A stretch of 64,000 nt of DNA from CAWBRT01 sp963696525 (GCA_963696525.1 CAVOKO010000011.1:124001-188000), one strand, 5' to 3'; counted from the first letter of the stretch, positions 36,608-45,519 are shown. Program-made: numbers and translations. The notes: a model not told the origin generated them from the letters alone.

Positions 36608-37057
36608 ATGGCCAGGACAAATAAACATTGGCTACCAGGGAGCGGGCTCAAGTATGGTGAACTCACCGCAAAAGCTAAAGCCTCCGGGGTAAGTCCCCAA
36701 CGAATTTGGCAAAAAGAGCGAATCTCAGAAGGTCTATGCAAGATTTGTGGAAAAAGCCCCATCTATCGAAGGGAGCGCTGCGAGAAATGTTATTCCAAGG
36801 AAATAACCAAAAGGTTACTCAAAAGGACGCATTCCCCAACAGCTATAGGTAGAGCACTCGGTGTAAGCCGCCAGCGTGGCTGGCAGATCGTCAACCATCA
36901 ACACAATAAGTGCGAGCGGTGCGGAAGTCCAGCCGCTCAAGGCATGTACTGCGCCGAATGTCGCCGGAAAGCCAGGGACAAGCAGGGTTACACACCTTGG
37001 CATGAAGGCGGACTTGGCCGTCCACCGCAATGGTTTCAAGCAAAGGAGAACCAATGA
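36608..37057 (+). CDS. small zinc-finger/HTH protein
   Basis: The 149-residue basic protein has two likely zinc sites, CKICG ... CEKC (residues about 40-58) and CERCG ... CAEC (about 102-118). Between them lies a helix-turn-helix-like stretch, IGRALGVSRQRGWQIVNH, which suggests DNA binding. No named family is evident. AGGAGG precedes the ATG at 36608; the longer frame from 36548 is unlikely. Its stop overlaps the next start by ATGA, so translation is probably coupled. Confidence 0.6.
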   Translation: MARTNKHWLPGSGLKYGELTAKAKASGVSPQRIWQKERISEGLCKICGKSPIYRRERCEKCYSKEITKRLLKRTHSPTAIGRALGVSRQRGWQIVNHQHNKCERCGSPAAQGMYCAECRRKARDKQGYTPWHEGGLGRPPQWFQAKENQ

Positions 37058-37281
37058 CTTACACGGTCGTTCAACGCAATAACAACTCGTGGACATTCTG
37101 CGAAAAAAAGCAGGTGTTCGAAATCGTCAACACATGCGGCCATCAGCACCGCACGCTCAGAGCGGCGGAGCAGTGCCTTAACGGCTATCGCCGCAAGGAT
37201 GCGGGCGGAATGATCTCCGAACTTGGCTATTTCGGACAGATCGAGGACGCCAATGGCGAAGTAGTGGATGCCAATTACTAA
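37054..37281 (+). CDS. small hypothetical protein, coupled to the zinc-finger gene
   Basis: A 75-residue protein, MTYTVVQRNNNSWTFCEKKQ..., with single Cys and His residues (CGHQHRT) that might form a weak metal site. No family is recognised. The ATG overlaps the upstream stop by four bases (ATGA), a strong sign of a real coupled gene. It is the last gene of the 35331-37281 operon. Confidence 0.6.
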   Translation: MTYTVVQRNNNSWTFCEKKQVFEIVNTCGHQHRTLRAAEQCLNGYRRKDAGGMISELGYFGQIEDANGEVVDANY

Positions 37282-37395
37282 GGCGAAGGACGCCAGAAGA
37301 ACGTTGTCCCATTCTTCCGGCGTAGGAATCCGGAACTTCATTTAGGTCGCAGACGTGTAAACGGAGTGGCTCCAGGGTAGGTGGGGCTGAATGAT

Positions 37396-38721
37396 ATGGC
37401 TACACAAACGATGAACTCGCCAACTGCAATTATTGCAGCAGACCCAAGCGCCCATGCACGGAGCATGAGCGCCAGGGAGCTGGGTGATTTCATCATCGCC
37501 GAGTGCAACGGGATTTGTGTAAAGCTGGCTAGTCTTAAACCCTATGTACGAGTCGCATTTGAACGGATTGACGCTGGTGAATCTATTTGCGGATACACGA
37601 GTAAAACCGCATTTTCTGAAAACGTACTTGGCAGAACATATAACGCCGCCAAGTTTATGTTGCAGGGTGGGAATCCCCGGAATGTTGAATGGAAAACACC
37701 GGAACCTAACCCACTCGCCGAACTCCAACCAGAGGTTATCAGCGCTCTTGTCTCGCCGGGGGGCGAACAAAATGAGGCGGATTCTTTGGTTGAGTCCGCG
37801 AAGCGCGATGATTTTGGTTCACTAGCCAAATCGATGCTAGCTCAGCGCAGTGGGCTGACGGTCGTCCCCGACTCCGCACCCGCACCCGAACCGGTACCGG
37901 TACCGACGACAACCACGGCACCAACGCCGGACAGAAAGCCGGAAATAAACATAAACGTGGTTGCCTCTGAGCTAATTCGAGATTTGGAATCGGCGAGCAG
38001 GTTGGCGAGACTGAAAGCGGTTGTCGAGTCTCGTCAGCGCTTGAATCCAACCTTAAGACTGAAGCTAATTTCTGCACTATCACATGCAGCGCAAAACAAT
38101 GCCACGTTTGAAACCCAACTGCCGTCTGACTTTGGACCGTTTCCTAATAATGGTAAATGCCACCAGCGGATAGTCCGGGAGCAGAACGCTCTGCAACCGG
38201 AGCCGGATGAGCGTTTGAAGAGAGAAGCCGCTGAAAGTCTAGCAAATACTTCAGTTCGGGAAATTAGTTACCCCGAGGCAAAAAACATAATACTCGCCAA
38301 CGAATACTTAGCGTCAATGGGGACGACGAGATATACATTTGGCCTTTTCTTTAAGCACCCCAAGACCGGAGTTGAGTATCTCGGAGGAGTTGAATGCTAT
38401 GGGAGCACAGCGGGTAGTAATGTGTTTGCCTCCGTTTGCGGCCCGGAACACAAGGACAAAGTGATTACGGTGGTCTGTGGAGCCTGCTTGCCTTGGACAG
38501 ACCACGAGGTAGTAAGTAAGGGCAAGGTGCATCGTGGCGCGGCAGCCTCATACTTACTCGCTCGTGCCTGTGACCTGATGACTCAGAAGGGATATAACAT
38601 TTTCGTTGGCTACTGCGACCCCGAGGCAGGAGAGATAGGCACGATTTACCAGGCTTCGAACTGGGAGTATTGTGGCATGACCAATCCCACAGAGAGATTT
38701 TCGAAATCTCGATTCCTCTAA
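37396..38721 (+). CDS. DUF3102-like N-terminus fused to a Mom-like GNAT domain
   Basis: The 441-residue protein has a helical N-terminal part (FIIAECNGICVKLASLKPYVRVAFERIDAGESICGY ... FSENVLGRTYNAAKFMLQGGNPR) like DUF3102 plasmid/phage proteins. A proline/threonine-rich linker follows near residues 165-190. The C-terminal 150 residues resemble phage Mu Mom: REISYPEAKNIILANEYLASM, FGLFFKHPKTGVEYLGGVECYG, and the Mom signature GEIGTIYQASNWEYCGMTN. Mom is a GNAT-fold enzyme that modifies adenine in phage DNA and so blocks restriction. ATG at 37396 is chosen; GTG at 37381 is possible. The modification role is inference. Confidence 0.62.
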   Translation: MATQTMNSPTAIIAADPSAHARSMSARELGDFIIAECNGICVKLASLKPYVRVAFERIDAGESICGYTSKTAFSENVLGRTYNAAKFMLQGGNPRNVEWKTPEPNPLAELQPEVISALVSPGGEQNEADSLVESAKRDDFGSLAKSMLAQRSGLTVVPDSAPAPEPVPVPTTTTAPTPDRKPEININVVASELIRDLESASRLARLKAVVESRQRLNPTLRLKLISALSHAAQNNATFETQLPSDFGPFPNNGKCHQRIVREQNALQPEPDERLKREAAESLANTSVREISYPEAKNIILANEYLASMGTTRYTFGLFFKHPKTGVEYLGGVECYGSTAGSNVFASVCGPEHKDKVITVVCGACLPWTDHEVVSKGKVHRGAAASYLLARACDLMTQKGYNIFVGYCDPEAGEIGTIYQASNWEYCGMTNPTERFSKSRFL

Positions 38722-39171
38722 GTAGATTTTTTGCTTGCTAAGAATCCAGGACGGCGTCTAATAGAGGCCGCACAACAAGGGCGGCTTGCAGCACCCGTAC
38801 CGAGACGGGGTTGAGGGTATCCGTTGAGAGACGAGGACTTTTTCAAAAACCCACAAGCGGGTGAAGGAGGGTACCGTAGCGACGACAACAGATGCAAATG
38901 AAGTTTCACAGATGTTCAGCAGCCGAGTCGCCGTGCCCTCAAACGGCGCTTGACATCTACTCTATCTCGACCGGGTGTGGTCACCTTTGGACTGCGCCCG
39001 GTTTCGTGTTTGTGCGTGAGGCAGAGCGCCACTCCGCCGCCATGGCGAACCACGGCTTTACGCCTTCGACCTGCTGTGGCTCGATGGCGGGGATGCCCTT
39101 CGTCGCAGGCATCTTCTGCGTCGAGACAGATATCGAAATGCCTGAGTTCACATTCTCGCAAGGAGTTTGCC
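38722..39171. other. 450-nt gap without a recognisable gene
   Basis: Short open frames occur on both strands but lack ribosome-binding sites and family resemblance. A TTGACA at about 38953 could be half of a promoter for the DUF3455 gene; no matching -10 is clear. Confidence 0.5.
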
Positions 39172-39804
39172 ATGAGCCACGGCGACATGCAGAGCGCAGG
39201 TTTGACTCCCGGTAGGCAGTCGGTTCCCATTGCTAACCGCGCTACGCGCGCAAGACGGCTTTCGCTCGGCGTTCTGATTTTCGTAACCGTATTCTGTCAG
39301 GGTACGTTGGCACAGGACGGACTAGCCGTGCCTGAGAGTATCAAATTGCCAGCCGACCGACATTTGGTGCTCCGAGGGCATGCGTCAGGCGATCAAATTT
39401 ACGTCTGCCAGCCTTCGCCAAGCGGCGATGCTCAGTTTGTATGGGTGTTGAGCGCACCCGATGCGAAGCTCTTTGACGACACGGGCAAGGAAATCGCAAC
39501 ACACTTCGCAGGGCCGACATGGCAAGCAACGGATGGAAGTCAGGTGAAAGGAAAAGTTACCGCCCAGAGCGTTTCAGATTCCGATTCTATTCCTTGGCTG
39601 TTACTCACCGCCGTGGATCACAGTGGCATGGGCATCATGAGTAACGTCGTTACCATCCAGCGTCTTGACACTAAGGGCGGCAAAGCACCTGCCATCGGCT
39701 GCGATGCTCAACATGAAGGGGAAAAGAGGCGGGTTAGCTATACGGCAGATTATTATTTCTACTCCGCACAAAATAGAGCGGATCACTATCAAGGAACTGT
39801 TTGA
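39172..39804 (+). CDS. secreted DUF3455 family protein
   Basis: The 210-residue protein has a signal peptide (RRLSLGVLIFVTVFCQGTLAQDG) and a complete DUF3455 domain: LVLRGHASGDQIYVCQPS, FVWVLSAPDAKLFDDTGKEIATHFAGPTW, IPWLLLTAVDHSGMG, and GGKAPAIGCDAQHEGEKRRVSYTADYYFY. The family is common in soil bacteria and has no known function. The start at 39172 follows AAGGAG by six bases. It is probably periplasmic and monocistronic. Confidence 0.85.
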   Translation: MSHGDMQSAGLTPGRQSVPIANRATRARRLSLGVLIFVTVFCQGTLAQDGLAVPESIKLPADRHLVLRGHASGDQIYVCQPSPSGDAQFVWVLSAPDAKLFDDTGKEIATHFAGPTWQATDGSQVKGKVTAQSVSDSDSIPWLLLTAVDHSGMGIMSNVVTIQRLDTKGGKAPAIGCDAQHEGEKRRVSYTADYYFYSAQNRADHYQGTV

Positions 39805-40054
39805 ACGGGAACTGGGCGGCGATCTGGATTTTCGGGCGTGGGATGAGTACGTGAGGGCGGGTGGCGGCGGACTCTCCCGGCGTCAGCGGACAGGCTGTAA
39901 AACCCAATATGGTGCGGCAATTCCCCGCTTCCCGTTGAGCAACTCTGAATTCATTCCTCGCATCTGACCTGAGCAGTGAATGGCGGTGCTCCCAAACACC
40001 GCGCACGAGGGCCCTTTTTCCCGTTGTCAAATCCCATAGAAGAGAGGCTCCTCG

Positions 40055-40789
40055 ATGACTTTCGAGCGGAACTCCTGCAATTTTTTTCTTGGCCTTGCTT
40101 CCCTGTCTCTGCTGATCATCTGCGCGGCCTGCGGCGGCGGCAGCGGCAGCTTCGTGCTCCCCAACGTCCAGAGTCTGGCCAACTGGCAAGCCTGCACCGG
40201 CCCGGTCTGCGCCGGTGGCGTCGGCACTGCCACCTACTCCATTACCCAAGACGAGTCATCGCCCTCTCTGGACAACAATTCGTCGGAATTCCAGATCGGA
40301 GGCCCCACCGGATTCTCCAACGTAAAGTGGTCGGAGACGCTTCCCGCCGATAGCGGCGTCACCCAATTTACCCTGAATTTGCAGGCTTACGTGGCCGACC
40401 CCAGCGCTCCGCAGGCTATCGCATTCGGAGTCTCCCAAATCACAAATGGGGTCTACTACTCATTCAAGTTCCAGTGTGATTTCAAGGGAACCGGCCTTTG
40501 GCAGTTGTGGGACCCGGCCAATCAGGCGTGGTCACCGACCACAATAGCCTGCACGCAGTTCCCCGCCAATCAGTGGATACCCTTCGTATTTGATTTCGAG
40601 CGAACCAACTCCGGTCAGCTTCACTACAAGGACTTCTCGATCAACGGCACGATTAACGTCCTTGATCTCTACTTCAATCCCAGCGCCAAGACGCCGGACG
40701 CCATCGTGGTTCACTTCGATGAGGATGGGGACAGCAATCAGGACGCCTATTCTGTATGGTTGGATGAAGTCACCCTGAGCGCCCACTAA
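40055..40789 (+). CDS. putative secreted/lipid-anchored protein, 244 aa
   Basis: The N-terminus (FFLGLASLSLLIICAACGGGSGS) is a signal peptide with a possible but imperfect lipobox (CAAC), followed by a Gly/Ser linker typical of acidobacterial lipoproteins. The mature part looks like a beta-sandwich lectin or LamG-like domain (QFTLNLQAYVADPSAPQAIAFGVSQITNG ... YSVWLDEVTLSAH). DEDGDSNQD resembles a calcium-binding loop. No enzyme motif is visible. It may bind a carbohydrate at the cell surface; this is inference. Confidence 0.65.
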   Translation: MTFERNSCNFFLGLASLSLLIICAACGGGSGSFVLPNVQSLANWQACTGPVCAGGVGTATYSITQDESSPSLDNNSSEFQIGGPTGFSNVKWSETLPADSGVTQFTLNLQAYVADPSAPQAIAFGVSQITNGVYYSFKFQCDFKGTGLWQLWDPANQAWSPTTIACTQFPANQWIPFVFDFERTNSGQLHYKDFSINGTINVLDLYFNPSAKTPDAIVVHFDEDGDSNQDAYSVWLDEVTLSAH

Positions 40790-40875
40790 ACGGTTTACGC
40801 TTCCAGCGCGACCACATCTGCCGGAAGTTGGCAGATGTGGGTTCACAGTGCAATGAGGTCAGCAACTCGGGGAAG

Positions 40876-41127
40876 TTACTCTGCGTCTGCTCGTTTGCGG
40901 GGCGGCTGAAAGACCGCCTGCGGAACTCCGTGCCCGGTCAGCCGTCCTGCCAATTCTGCATACGGACGTTCGCAACTGTTTGCCCTGTTGTTTACTGGAT
41001 TCAGCCTCGTGAACTTCGCCCCATTGGGCAGTTTGACGGTATACGTCACCAGCTTCGACCGTTCTTGTTCGACTTTCTGCTGCTGTTCTGATTGCTCCTG
41101 CGTTGAAACAGTTTGCGTGCCTTCCAT
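40876..41127 (-). CDS. small hypothetical protein, 83 aa
   Basis: MEGTQTVSTQEQSEQQQKVEQERSK is a hydrophilic helical start. It is followed by VTYTVKLPNGAKFTRLNP and a basic tail. GGAGG five bases before the ATG at 41127 supports it as a real gene. No family is recognised. Confidence 0.45.
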   Translation of the reverse strand: MEGTQTVSTQEQSEQQQKVEQERSKLVTYTVKLPNGAKFTRLNPVNNRANSCERPYAELAGRLTGHGVPQAVFQPPRKRADAE

Positions 41128-41321
41128 GGGTGCCTCCACAGCCAATATTCCCTACAGAACGGTAGACGCACACGAAGAATGAAAGTTACCGGAATTTTCT
41201 AACAACTGTGTAAAGAAACTGTTAGGAGAGCGTAAACAACTGACAATTGCGCTCGTCGTGGCTGCAACATACACGACGCATAAAACGGACTGCGCTTCTG
41301 TTCACATCGCTCATAATGAGG

Positions 41322-41389
41322 TCAGCGGACAGGCACTTCCAGATAGCGGAACGGCTTTTTCACGTCCTTATACCAATGGACAGTGTCGG
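41322..41389 (-). pseudogene. C-terminal fragment of a cupin gene
   Basis: Read on the minus strand this encodes SDTVHWYKDVKKPFRYLEVPVR and stops. It matches the last 21 residues of the cupin at 46125-46619 (DTLHWYKDVKKPFRYLEVPVH) at about 90% DNA identity. Nothing of the upstream cupin remains, so it is a recombination remnant. It has been joined to the 3' end of the small Cys-rich gene next to it. Confidence 0.75.
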
Positions 41390-41593
41390 AGCTTGTGCGG
41401 TTAGATTGCTTTGGCGTCTTTCCGTTCGAGAAACGGGAACGAATTCCTGTAGCGGCGGTTCTAAAAGTGCCTCGTCCCGATCCTCAAATGACACACCGCA
41501 GCGTACACAGACCTCATCTTTGGGACGTGAAGCGCATGTCCAATAGTGTTTGGCGTATTTGCCACAGACACCCGTATTCCGATATTCCCTCAT
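41360..41593 (-). CDS. small Cys-rich protein, 3' end rearranged
   Basis: A 77-residue frame, MREYRNTGVCGKYAKHYWTC..., has CVRCG and CGKYAKHYWTC as possible metal ligands. Its ATG overlaps the stop of the upstream CHC-type gene (ATGA), which supports real coupled translation. The last about ten codons run out of frame through a cupin fragment (41322-41389), so the native C-terminus is lost. Confidence 0.45.
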   Translation of the reverse strand: MREYRNTGVCGKYAKHYWTCASRPKDEVCVRCGVSFEDRDEALLEPPLQEFVPVSRTERRQSNLTAQAPTLSIGIRT

Positions 41594-41796
41594 GCTGCCA
41601 GTTGTTTGGCGGTTTTTGACTTGCCCGAACAACGAGGCAATGCACACTGATGGTTTTCTTCAGCCATCCTCAGACTGACAGGTGTGGGGCTGCCAATATT
41701 GGTGGAGCAAAGCAGACAAGTGGAGATCGTCAACCCGTTCGCCAGAGTCGAACGAATAAAGCCAGTGTGAGGCCTTTCTGCGTTTTTGTTTGTCAT
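41590..41796 (-). CDS. small CxxC...HxC protein, paralogue 1
   Basis: The 68-residue protein contains GFIRSTLANGLTISTCLLC, then SLRMAEENHQC, giving a CxxC...HxC metal-site pattern. It is clearly related to the protein at 41849-42118. AAGGAG lies nine bases before the ATG. I have seen this small zinc-binding type often in acidobacterial genomes, but it has no named function. Confidence 0.55.
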   Translation of the reverse strand: MTNKNAERPHTGFIRSTLANGLTISTCLLCSTNIGSPTPVSLRMAEENHQCALPRCSGKSKTAKQLAA

Positions 41797-41848
41797 ATTT
41801 GAATCTCCTTCAGTGCCAACCTCGCTAATTGAATTCGCAACGAGCGAT

Positions 41849-42118
41849 TCAGGCCGCAGAAGTTCTTTTTGGTCGTAGATCGCCTTCCCGGACGGGATCG
41901 AACTGGTTTAGTCGCCACGCACCCTCAGGAGGGAACAGCCCGATACATCTATGCGAGTCTTCCGCCACCGTCAAGTGGCTATGCTTGGGGCTTGCAATAA
42001 CTTTCTGGCAAATGAAACAGGTAGACACGATCAGTCCGTTCGAGATGACTTCGCGGACGAATAGACCTTGCCGAGTATGCGGATTTGGCAGAACGCTCAA
42101 ACAACATTGCCCTTTCAA
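41849..42118 (-). CDS. small CxxC...HxC protein, paralogue 2
   Basis: Residues about 19-55 (LFVREVISNGLIVSTCFICQ ... LTVAEDSHRC) align with the neighbour at 41590-41796 and keep all four putative zinc ligands (CxxC and HxC). The start is uncertain: a TTG at 42118 gives 89 residues and no strong ribosome-binding site is seen. The C-terminal tail is basic. It is a tandem paralogue, perhaps after local duplication. Confidence 0.5.
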   Translation of the reverse strand: MKGQCCLSVLPNPHTRQGLFVREVISNGLIVSTCFICQKVIASPKHSHLTVAEDSHRCIGLFPPEGAWRLNQFDPVREGDLRPKRTSAA

Positions 42119-42349
42119 TTCAATGACTGAGATTATGTTCGTAATTGTGAGTTCCTACATCAAAGCCCAGTTAATTAAACGCTGTAATTGCGTTGACACC
42201 AGCTTCGACAATTGCACCGAATATGCGACAACAGTAAGTTTCGGAAATGACCGGATCGGCTAGCCAACCCGCTTGCCAACGGGTTCGTTTCCGAAGCACA
42301 ATTCTCAATGCGATGTATACAGCCGCAGGGGCTGAAGGAAGGAACGAAA

Positions 42350-42715
42350 ATGGCGAAGGTCAAGCAACTCACGGTTTCACTTGAAAACCAACCCGGAAAA
42401 TTAGCTCAAATGGCGCAGGTTCTGGCCGATGCGAAGGTAAATATCGTAGCCCTTCTTGTGGGCAGCAGTACCGGGCCGCAGGTCGTCGTGGATCAGGTCG
42501 GCAAAGCAAAAAAGGCTTTGGATAAAGCCGAAATGTCGTACACGGAAGGGACGCTGGAGCAGTTTGAACTCAACAACAAGCCGGGGGCGTTGGCTGAGGT
42601 AGCCGGGAAGCTGGCGAAAAAGGGCATCAATATCGACTCTGCCTACGCCACCATGCCCAAGGGAGCAAAGAAGGCGGTGCTTCTGGTCGCTACTTCACAG
42701 CAGAGCGGCTCGTAA
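42350..42715 (+). CDS. tandem ACT-domain protein
   Basis: The 121-residue protein has two ACT-like modules: QLTVSLENQPGKLAQMAQVLADAKVNIVALLV (residues about 4-60) and QFELNNKPGALAEVAGKLAKKGINIDSAYATM (about 65-115). ACT domains bind amino acids and regulate enzymes. A stand-alone tandem ACT protein probably senses an amino acid and acts on a partner. GGAAGGAACG lies just before the ATG at 42350. It is monocistronic as far as can be seen. Confidence 0.82.
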   Translation: MAKVKQLTVSLENQPGKLAQMAQVLADAKVNIVALLVGSSTGPQVVVDQVGKAKKALDKAEMSYTEGTLEQFELNNKPGALAEVAGKLAKKGINIDSAYATMPKGAKKAVLLVATSQQSGS

Positions 42716-42807
42716 CAATCGGGGCGGCTGCTCGCGATGAGGAGCCGCCTTATTTATTATGAAGTAGGCGGCGTTGAGACCATCGCCGTACCCCGCTGAG
42801 CCACGAA

Positions 42808-42948
42808 CTACTTGATCATTTCCTTCTTACGCTTGCGAGGCGGGACGAAGTTCGCAGCCACAAAATACACGATAACAAGCAAAAGGAGGAGTGGGGTGGC
42901 AAGCTCTTTCATCGTGTCGCCGTCCTGCCAGAATATTGGCTGCACCAT
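42808..42948 (-). CDS. 46-residue single-pass membrane peptide
   Basis: A short frame begins MVQPIFWQDGDTMKEL and continues with a strongly hydrophobic segment (ATPLLLLLVIVYFVAANFV) and a basic tail (PPRKRKKEMIK), the layout of a small inner-membrane protein with cytoplasmic C-terminus. An inner ATG at 42912 is an alternative. No clear ribosome-binding site, so support is from topology only. Confidence 0.45.
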   Translation of the reverse strand: MVQPIFWQDGDTMKELATPLLLLLVIVYFVAANFVPPRKRKKEMIK

Positions 42949-43481
42949 TTAGTTGCTGGTTTTCGTTGGTCTAAGTGGGTAACGCCGCCGACGAATCACT
43001 AACATGGAGACGCCGTCTTGGCCGCACTGGTCAAGTCAGATGCCACCCACGATGTTGTTGACCTAAAGAAGTCGTAAAAAGGCAGCAGCAATGCTTTTAC
43101 GCAAAACCGCATATGTACGGTGCCGGACAAGAGGCGGCTCCAGATGGCCGATTGGAAAGCAGCGAACCGAAAGCACGATGAAGTGTATGGCAATAATCCA
43201 TTGGTTCCGGTTGTGGAAGTGGGACGGCGGGTAAGCACGAGCCTCTGAGTGCTAGTCTTGTGTATCGGGAACCCCGCCCCGAAACCGGGAGCGGGGCAGT
43301 GGGTTTCTCATGGATGCCTTCGTCGCAACGTAGCTGTGTTATTGCACTGCAACGAACGCTCATGCCGCTGGTGCCCTGGTTCATAGGCAGAGTCAGTGGT
43401 GGCCTGAGATATGATCTAATTTCGTTGTTCTTCAATTAGGCTCGTTCAAGACCCACGGGTTGAGGATTGAGGTACGTAAAG
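42949..43481. other. 530-nt gap, probably decayed DNA
   Basis: No supported gene. A 22-codon coding-like tail (GDAVLAALVKSDATHDVVDL then KKS stop) ends at about 43077 and may be the end of a lost gene. A GC-rich inverted repeat CCCCGCCCC ... GGGAGCGGGG lies at about 43274-43296 without a T run. Confidence 0.4.
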
Positions 43482-43706
43482 ATGAAACCGATCACTTGGG
43501 TTGGGATTTTGCTAATCGTTCTGGGTGTGTGGATTTTCGTTTATCACGGTATCAACTACACACGTAAGAAGACCATCCTCGATTTGGGATCGGTGCATAT
43601 CGCCACAGAAACTCACGAGCGAATTCCTCTTTCTCCGATACTTGGGGGGCTGGCATTGGCTGGAGGAGTTGTCTTGCTGGTCGTGGGGGCGAGGAGCAAG
43701 TCTTAG
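43482..43706 (+). CDS. DUF3185-like small membrane protein
   Basis: The 74-residue protein has two membrane helices (ITWVGILLIVLGVWIFVYHGI and GGLALAGGVVLLVVG) separated by a loop with KKTILDLGSVHIATETHERIPLSPILGG. This is the typical layout of the DUF3185-type inner-membrane proteins, unknown in function. The start at 43482 is chosen because it directly precedes the first helix; a TTG/GTG-type earlier start at 43467 is less likely. Confidence 0.7.
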   Translation: MKPITWVGILLIVLGVWIFVYHGINYTRKKTILDLGSVHIATETHERIPLSPILGGLALAGGVVLLVVGARSKS

Positions 43707-43884
43707 CCTTTTCGCCCCGCTGCGGCGAACTCAGGCGTGTGATTGGTATCACCGACTTGGCGATGTCAGGCGCTCTACTCTCCGTTCAACTTAAAAAGGC
43801 GCACGTCGTTGCCATCCTCACCCCACATACTACGGCGTGCGCCATTCGCTTTTCTGGTCACTTCCGGCGTGCTTCCCAACCCCT

Positions 43885-44571
43885 TCACCGCAACCGGATT
43901 ACCCGTCCCGTGCTGAGTTCGTAATAGGCTTCAATGATGCTAAGTTTTCCTTCGTCTTTGGCGTGCTTGAGAATCTCGCTATTTGCGAGCAGAGACTCCG
44001 CACTTCTGTGAACATGATCCTTGACTTCGAAATCAAGGTCGTTTCCAGGTTTTCCGCCTGCTGCGCAAGACGACAGGATTGGCTGAACAACCGCATCGAG
44101 GTTGGAAGAGGGCATCTTCTCACCGGAACAAGCCGCCTTCACGGCTCCGCAATTTTGATGACCCAGCACAACAATCACCACGCTCCCCAAGTGCTCAACG
44201 GCGTATTCAAGGCTGCCGATGCCGAGCGGATCGGCGCTATTACCCGCCGAGCGCACCACGAACAAATCTCCCAATCCCTGGTCAAATAGAATTTCCGGTG
44301 GAACTCGGCTGTCGGAGCAACTCAACACAGCGACTTTCGGTTGCTGACTTTTTGCGACGGCATGTCGTTGGGAGACGTAGTTGTGCGAAAGCGTTTTCCC
44401 ACTGACAAACCGCTTATTGCCCGCAGCTAGTTTCGCCCAGATTTGGTCGGCTGAGGTCTTTGTGGCTCGGCTTTCTTCAGGAGCATGCGTGGTGTTTTGT
44501 GCCACCAGCAGGAGGCAGCACTGGAACGTATACAACAGCAGCAAAACGAATTTTGGCGCAAGCCTACGCAT
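43885..44571 (-). CDS. beta-class carbonic anhydrase with signal peptide
   Basis: Carbonic anhydrase interconverts CO2 and bicarbonate. The zinc ligands are visible in VLSCSDSRVPPE (Cys and Asp-Arg dyad) and LGHQNCGAV (His and Cys). The core also has IWAKLAAGNKRFVSG, FVVRSAGN and GSLEYAVEHLG. An N-terminal hydrophobic segment (FVLLLLYTFQCCLLLVAQ) indicates export, so it probably acts in the periplasm. The start at 44571 follows GAGGG by eight bases. At about 228 residues it is of normal size. Confidence 0.9.
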   Translation of the reverse strand: MRRLAPKFVLLLLYTFQCCLLLVAQNTTHAPEESRATKTSADQIWAKLAAGNKRFVSGKTLSHNYVSQRHAVAKSQQPKVAVLSCSDSRVPPEILFDQGLGDLFVVRSAGNSADPLGIGSLEYAVEHLGSVVIVVLGHQNCGAVKAACSGEKMPSSNLDAVVQPILSSCAAGGKPGNDLDFEVKDHVHRSAESLLANSEILKHAKDEGKLSIIEAYYELSTGRVIRLR

Positions 44572-44845
44572 ATTCAATTCCCTCACTGCTCAACACGTCT
44601 GCCCGCTACGGGTTGAGAGCTTCTGCTGTATAGATTGCCTTTGGCAGAGCATGGTATTGGAAGCAGAGAGGGGGATTCAGGTTGGTCGGGTTTGTTTCGT
44701 ACCACACGCTGCATTTCCCCGTCAGAAATGCTGGCTCGCTATTCATCGGCACGGACAATGTTCTGCGAAAGTGAGCGCTTCCGAACAGGATTTCGCCGCA
44801 GCTACGCTGCATTTGGAGTAACATTTTGTTGCTTAGAGGTGAATT

Positions 44846-45388
44846 ATGAAAGGGACAGCTTTGGCTCTGGTTCTGATATTGGTAGTGGTTTTGATCGTTT
44901 TTCCAGTGCCAGCCTTAGCTCAAGGTCACGGTGGTGGACACGGCGGTGGCGGCTTTAGCGGAGGCGGATTCCACGGCGGCGGGCATTACGGCGGCTACTA
45001 CGGCGGCGGGCATTACGGCGGCGGGCATTACGGCGGCTACTACGGCGGTGGACATTACGGCGGCAGGTACTATGGTGGATACGGCGGCGGATATTACGGT
45101 GGCTGGCATGGCGGTTATTACGGCGGATATTGGGGTGGTCCATGGTGGCCGTGGTGGGGACTCGTTGGCGCAGCGAGCGCAGCGATATACTACGGTGCCT
45201 ATGCTTCGTCCTACGGGTATCCTTATTACGGGTATCCATACTATGCGTATCCATCACCGCCTCAGTACGCATATGTCCCTCCGCCAGCACCTGCAACCCA
45301 GTGCTACGCTGCAACGGTTGACCAAAATGGAAGGGTGATTGCGAGGCCGGACTACTCAAAACCAGTTCCTTGCCCCGCAACTCAGTAG
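44846..45388 (+). CDS. secreted Gly/Tyr/His-rich repetitive protein
   Basis: The 180-residue protein has a signal peptide (LALVLILVVVLIVFPVPALAQG). About 75 residues of Gly-rich repeats follow, built on GGHYGGYYGGGHYGG. Then come a short hydrophobic stretch (WWGLVGAASAAIYYGAYASS), a Tyr/Pro part (YGYPYYGYPYYAYPSPP) and a Cys-containing tail (QCYAATVDQNGRVIARPD). It may be a structural or metal-binding surface protein. The repeat DNA is prone to slippage, so copy number may vary between strains. Confidence 0.7.
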   Translation: MKGTALALVLILVVVLIVFPVPALAQGHGGGHGGGGFSGGGFHGGGHYGGYYGGGHYGGGHYGGYYGGGHYGGRYYGGYGGGYYGGWHGGYYGGYWGGPWWPWWGLVGAASAAIYYGAYASSYGYPYYGYPYYAYPSPPQYAYVPPPAPATQCYAATVDQNGRVIARPDYSKPVPCPATQ

Positions 45389-45519
45389 TTCGGGAACAAA
45401 GCCTCCCCGCCGCTGCTGTTGCGTTTCCGGCTACAGGTCGCCGGAGTTGCCCAACCCAAATTACAAGGGGCAGGGCGTAGGTGCCGGGATTGTGCGGGAT
45501 ATTTAGTCAAGTGAATGGT

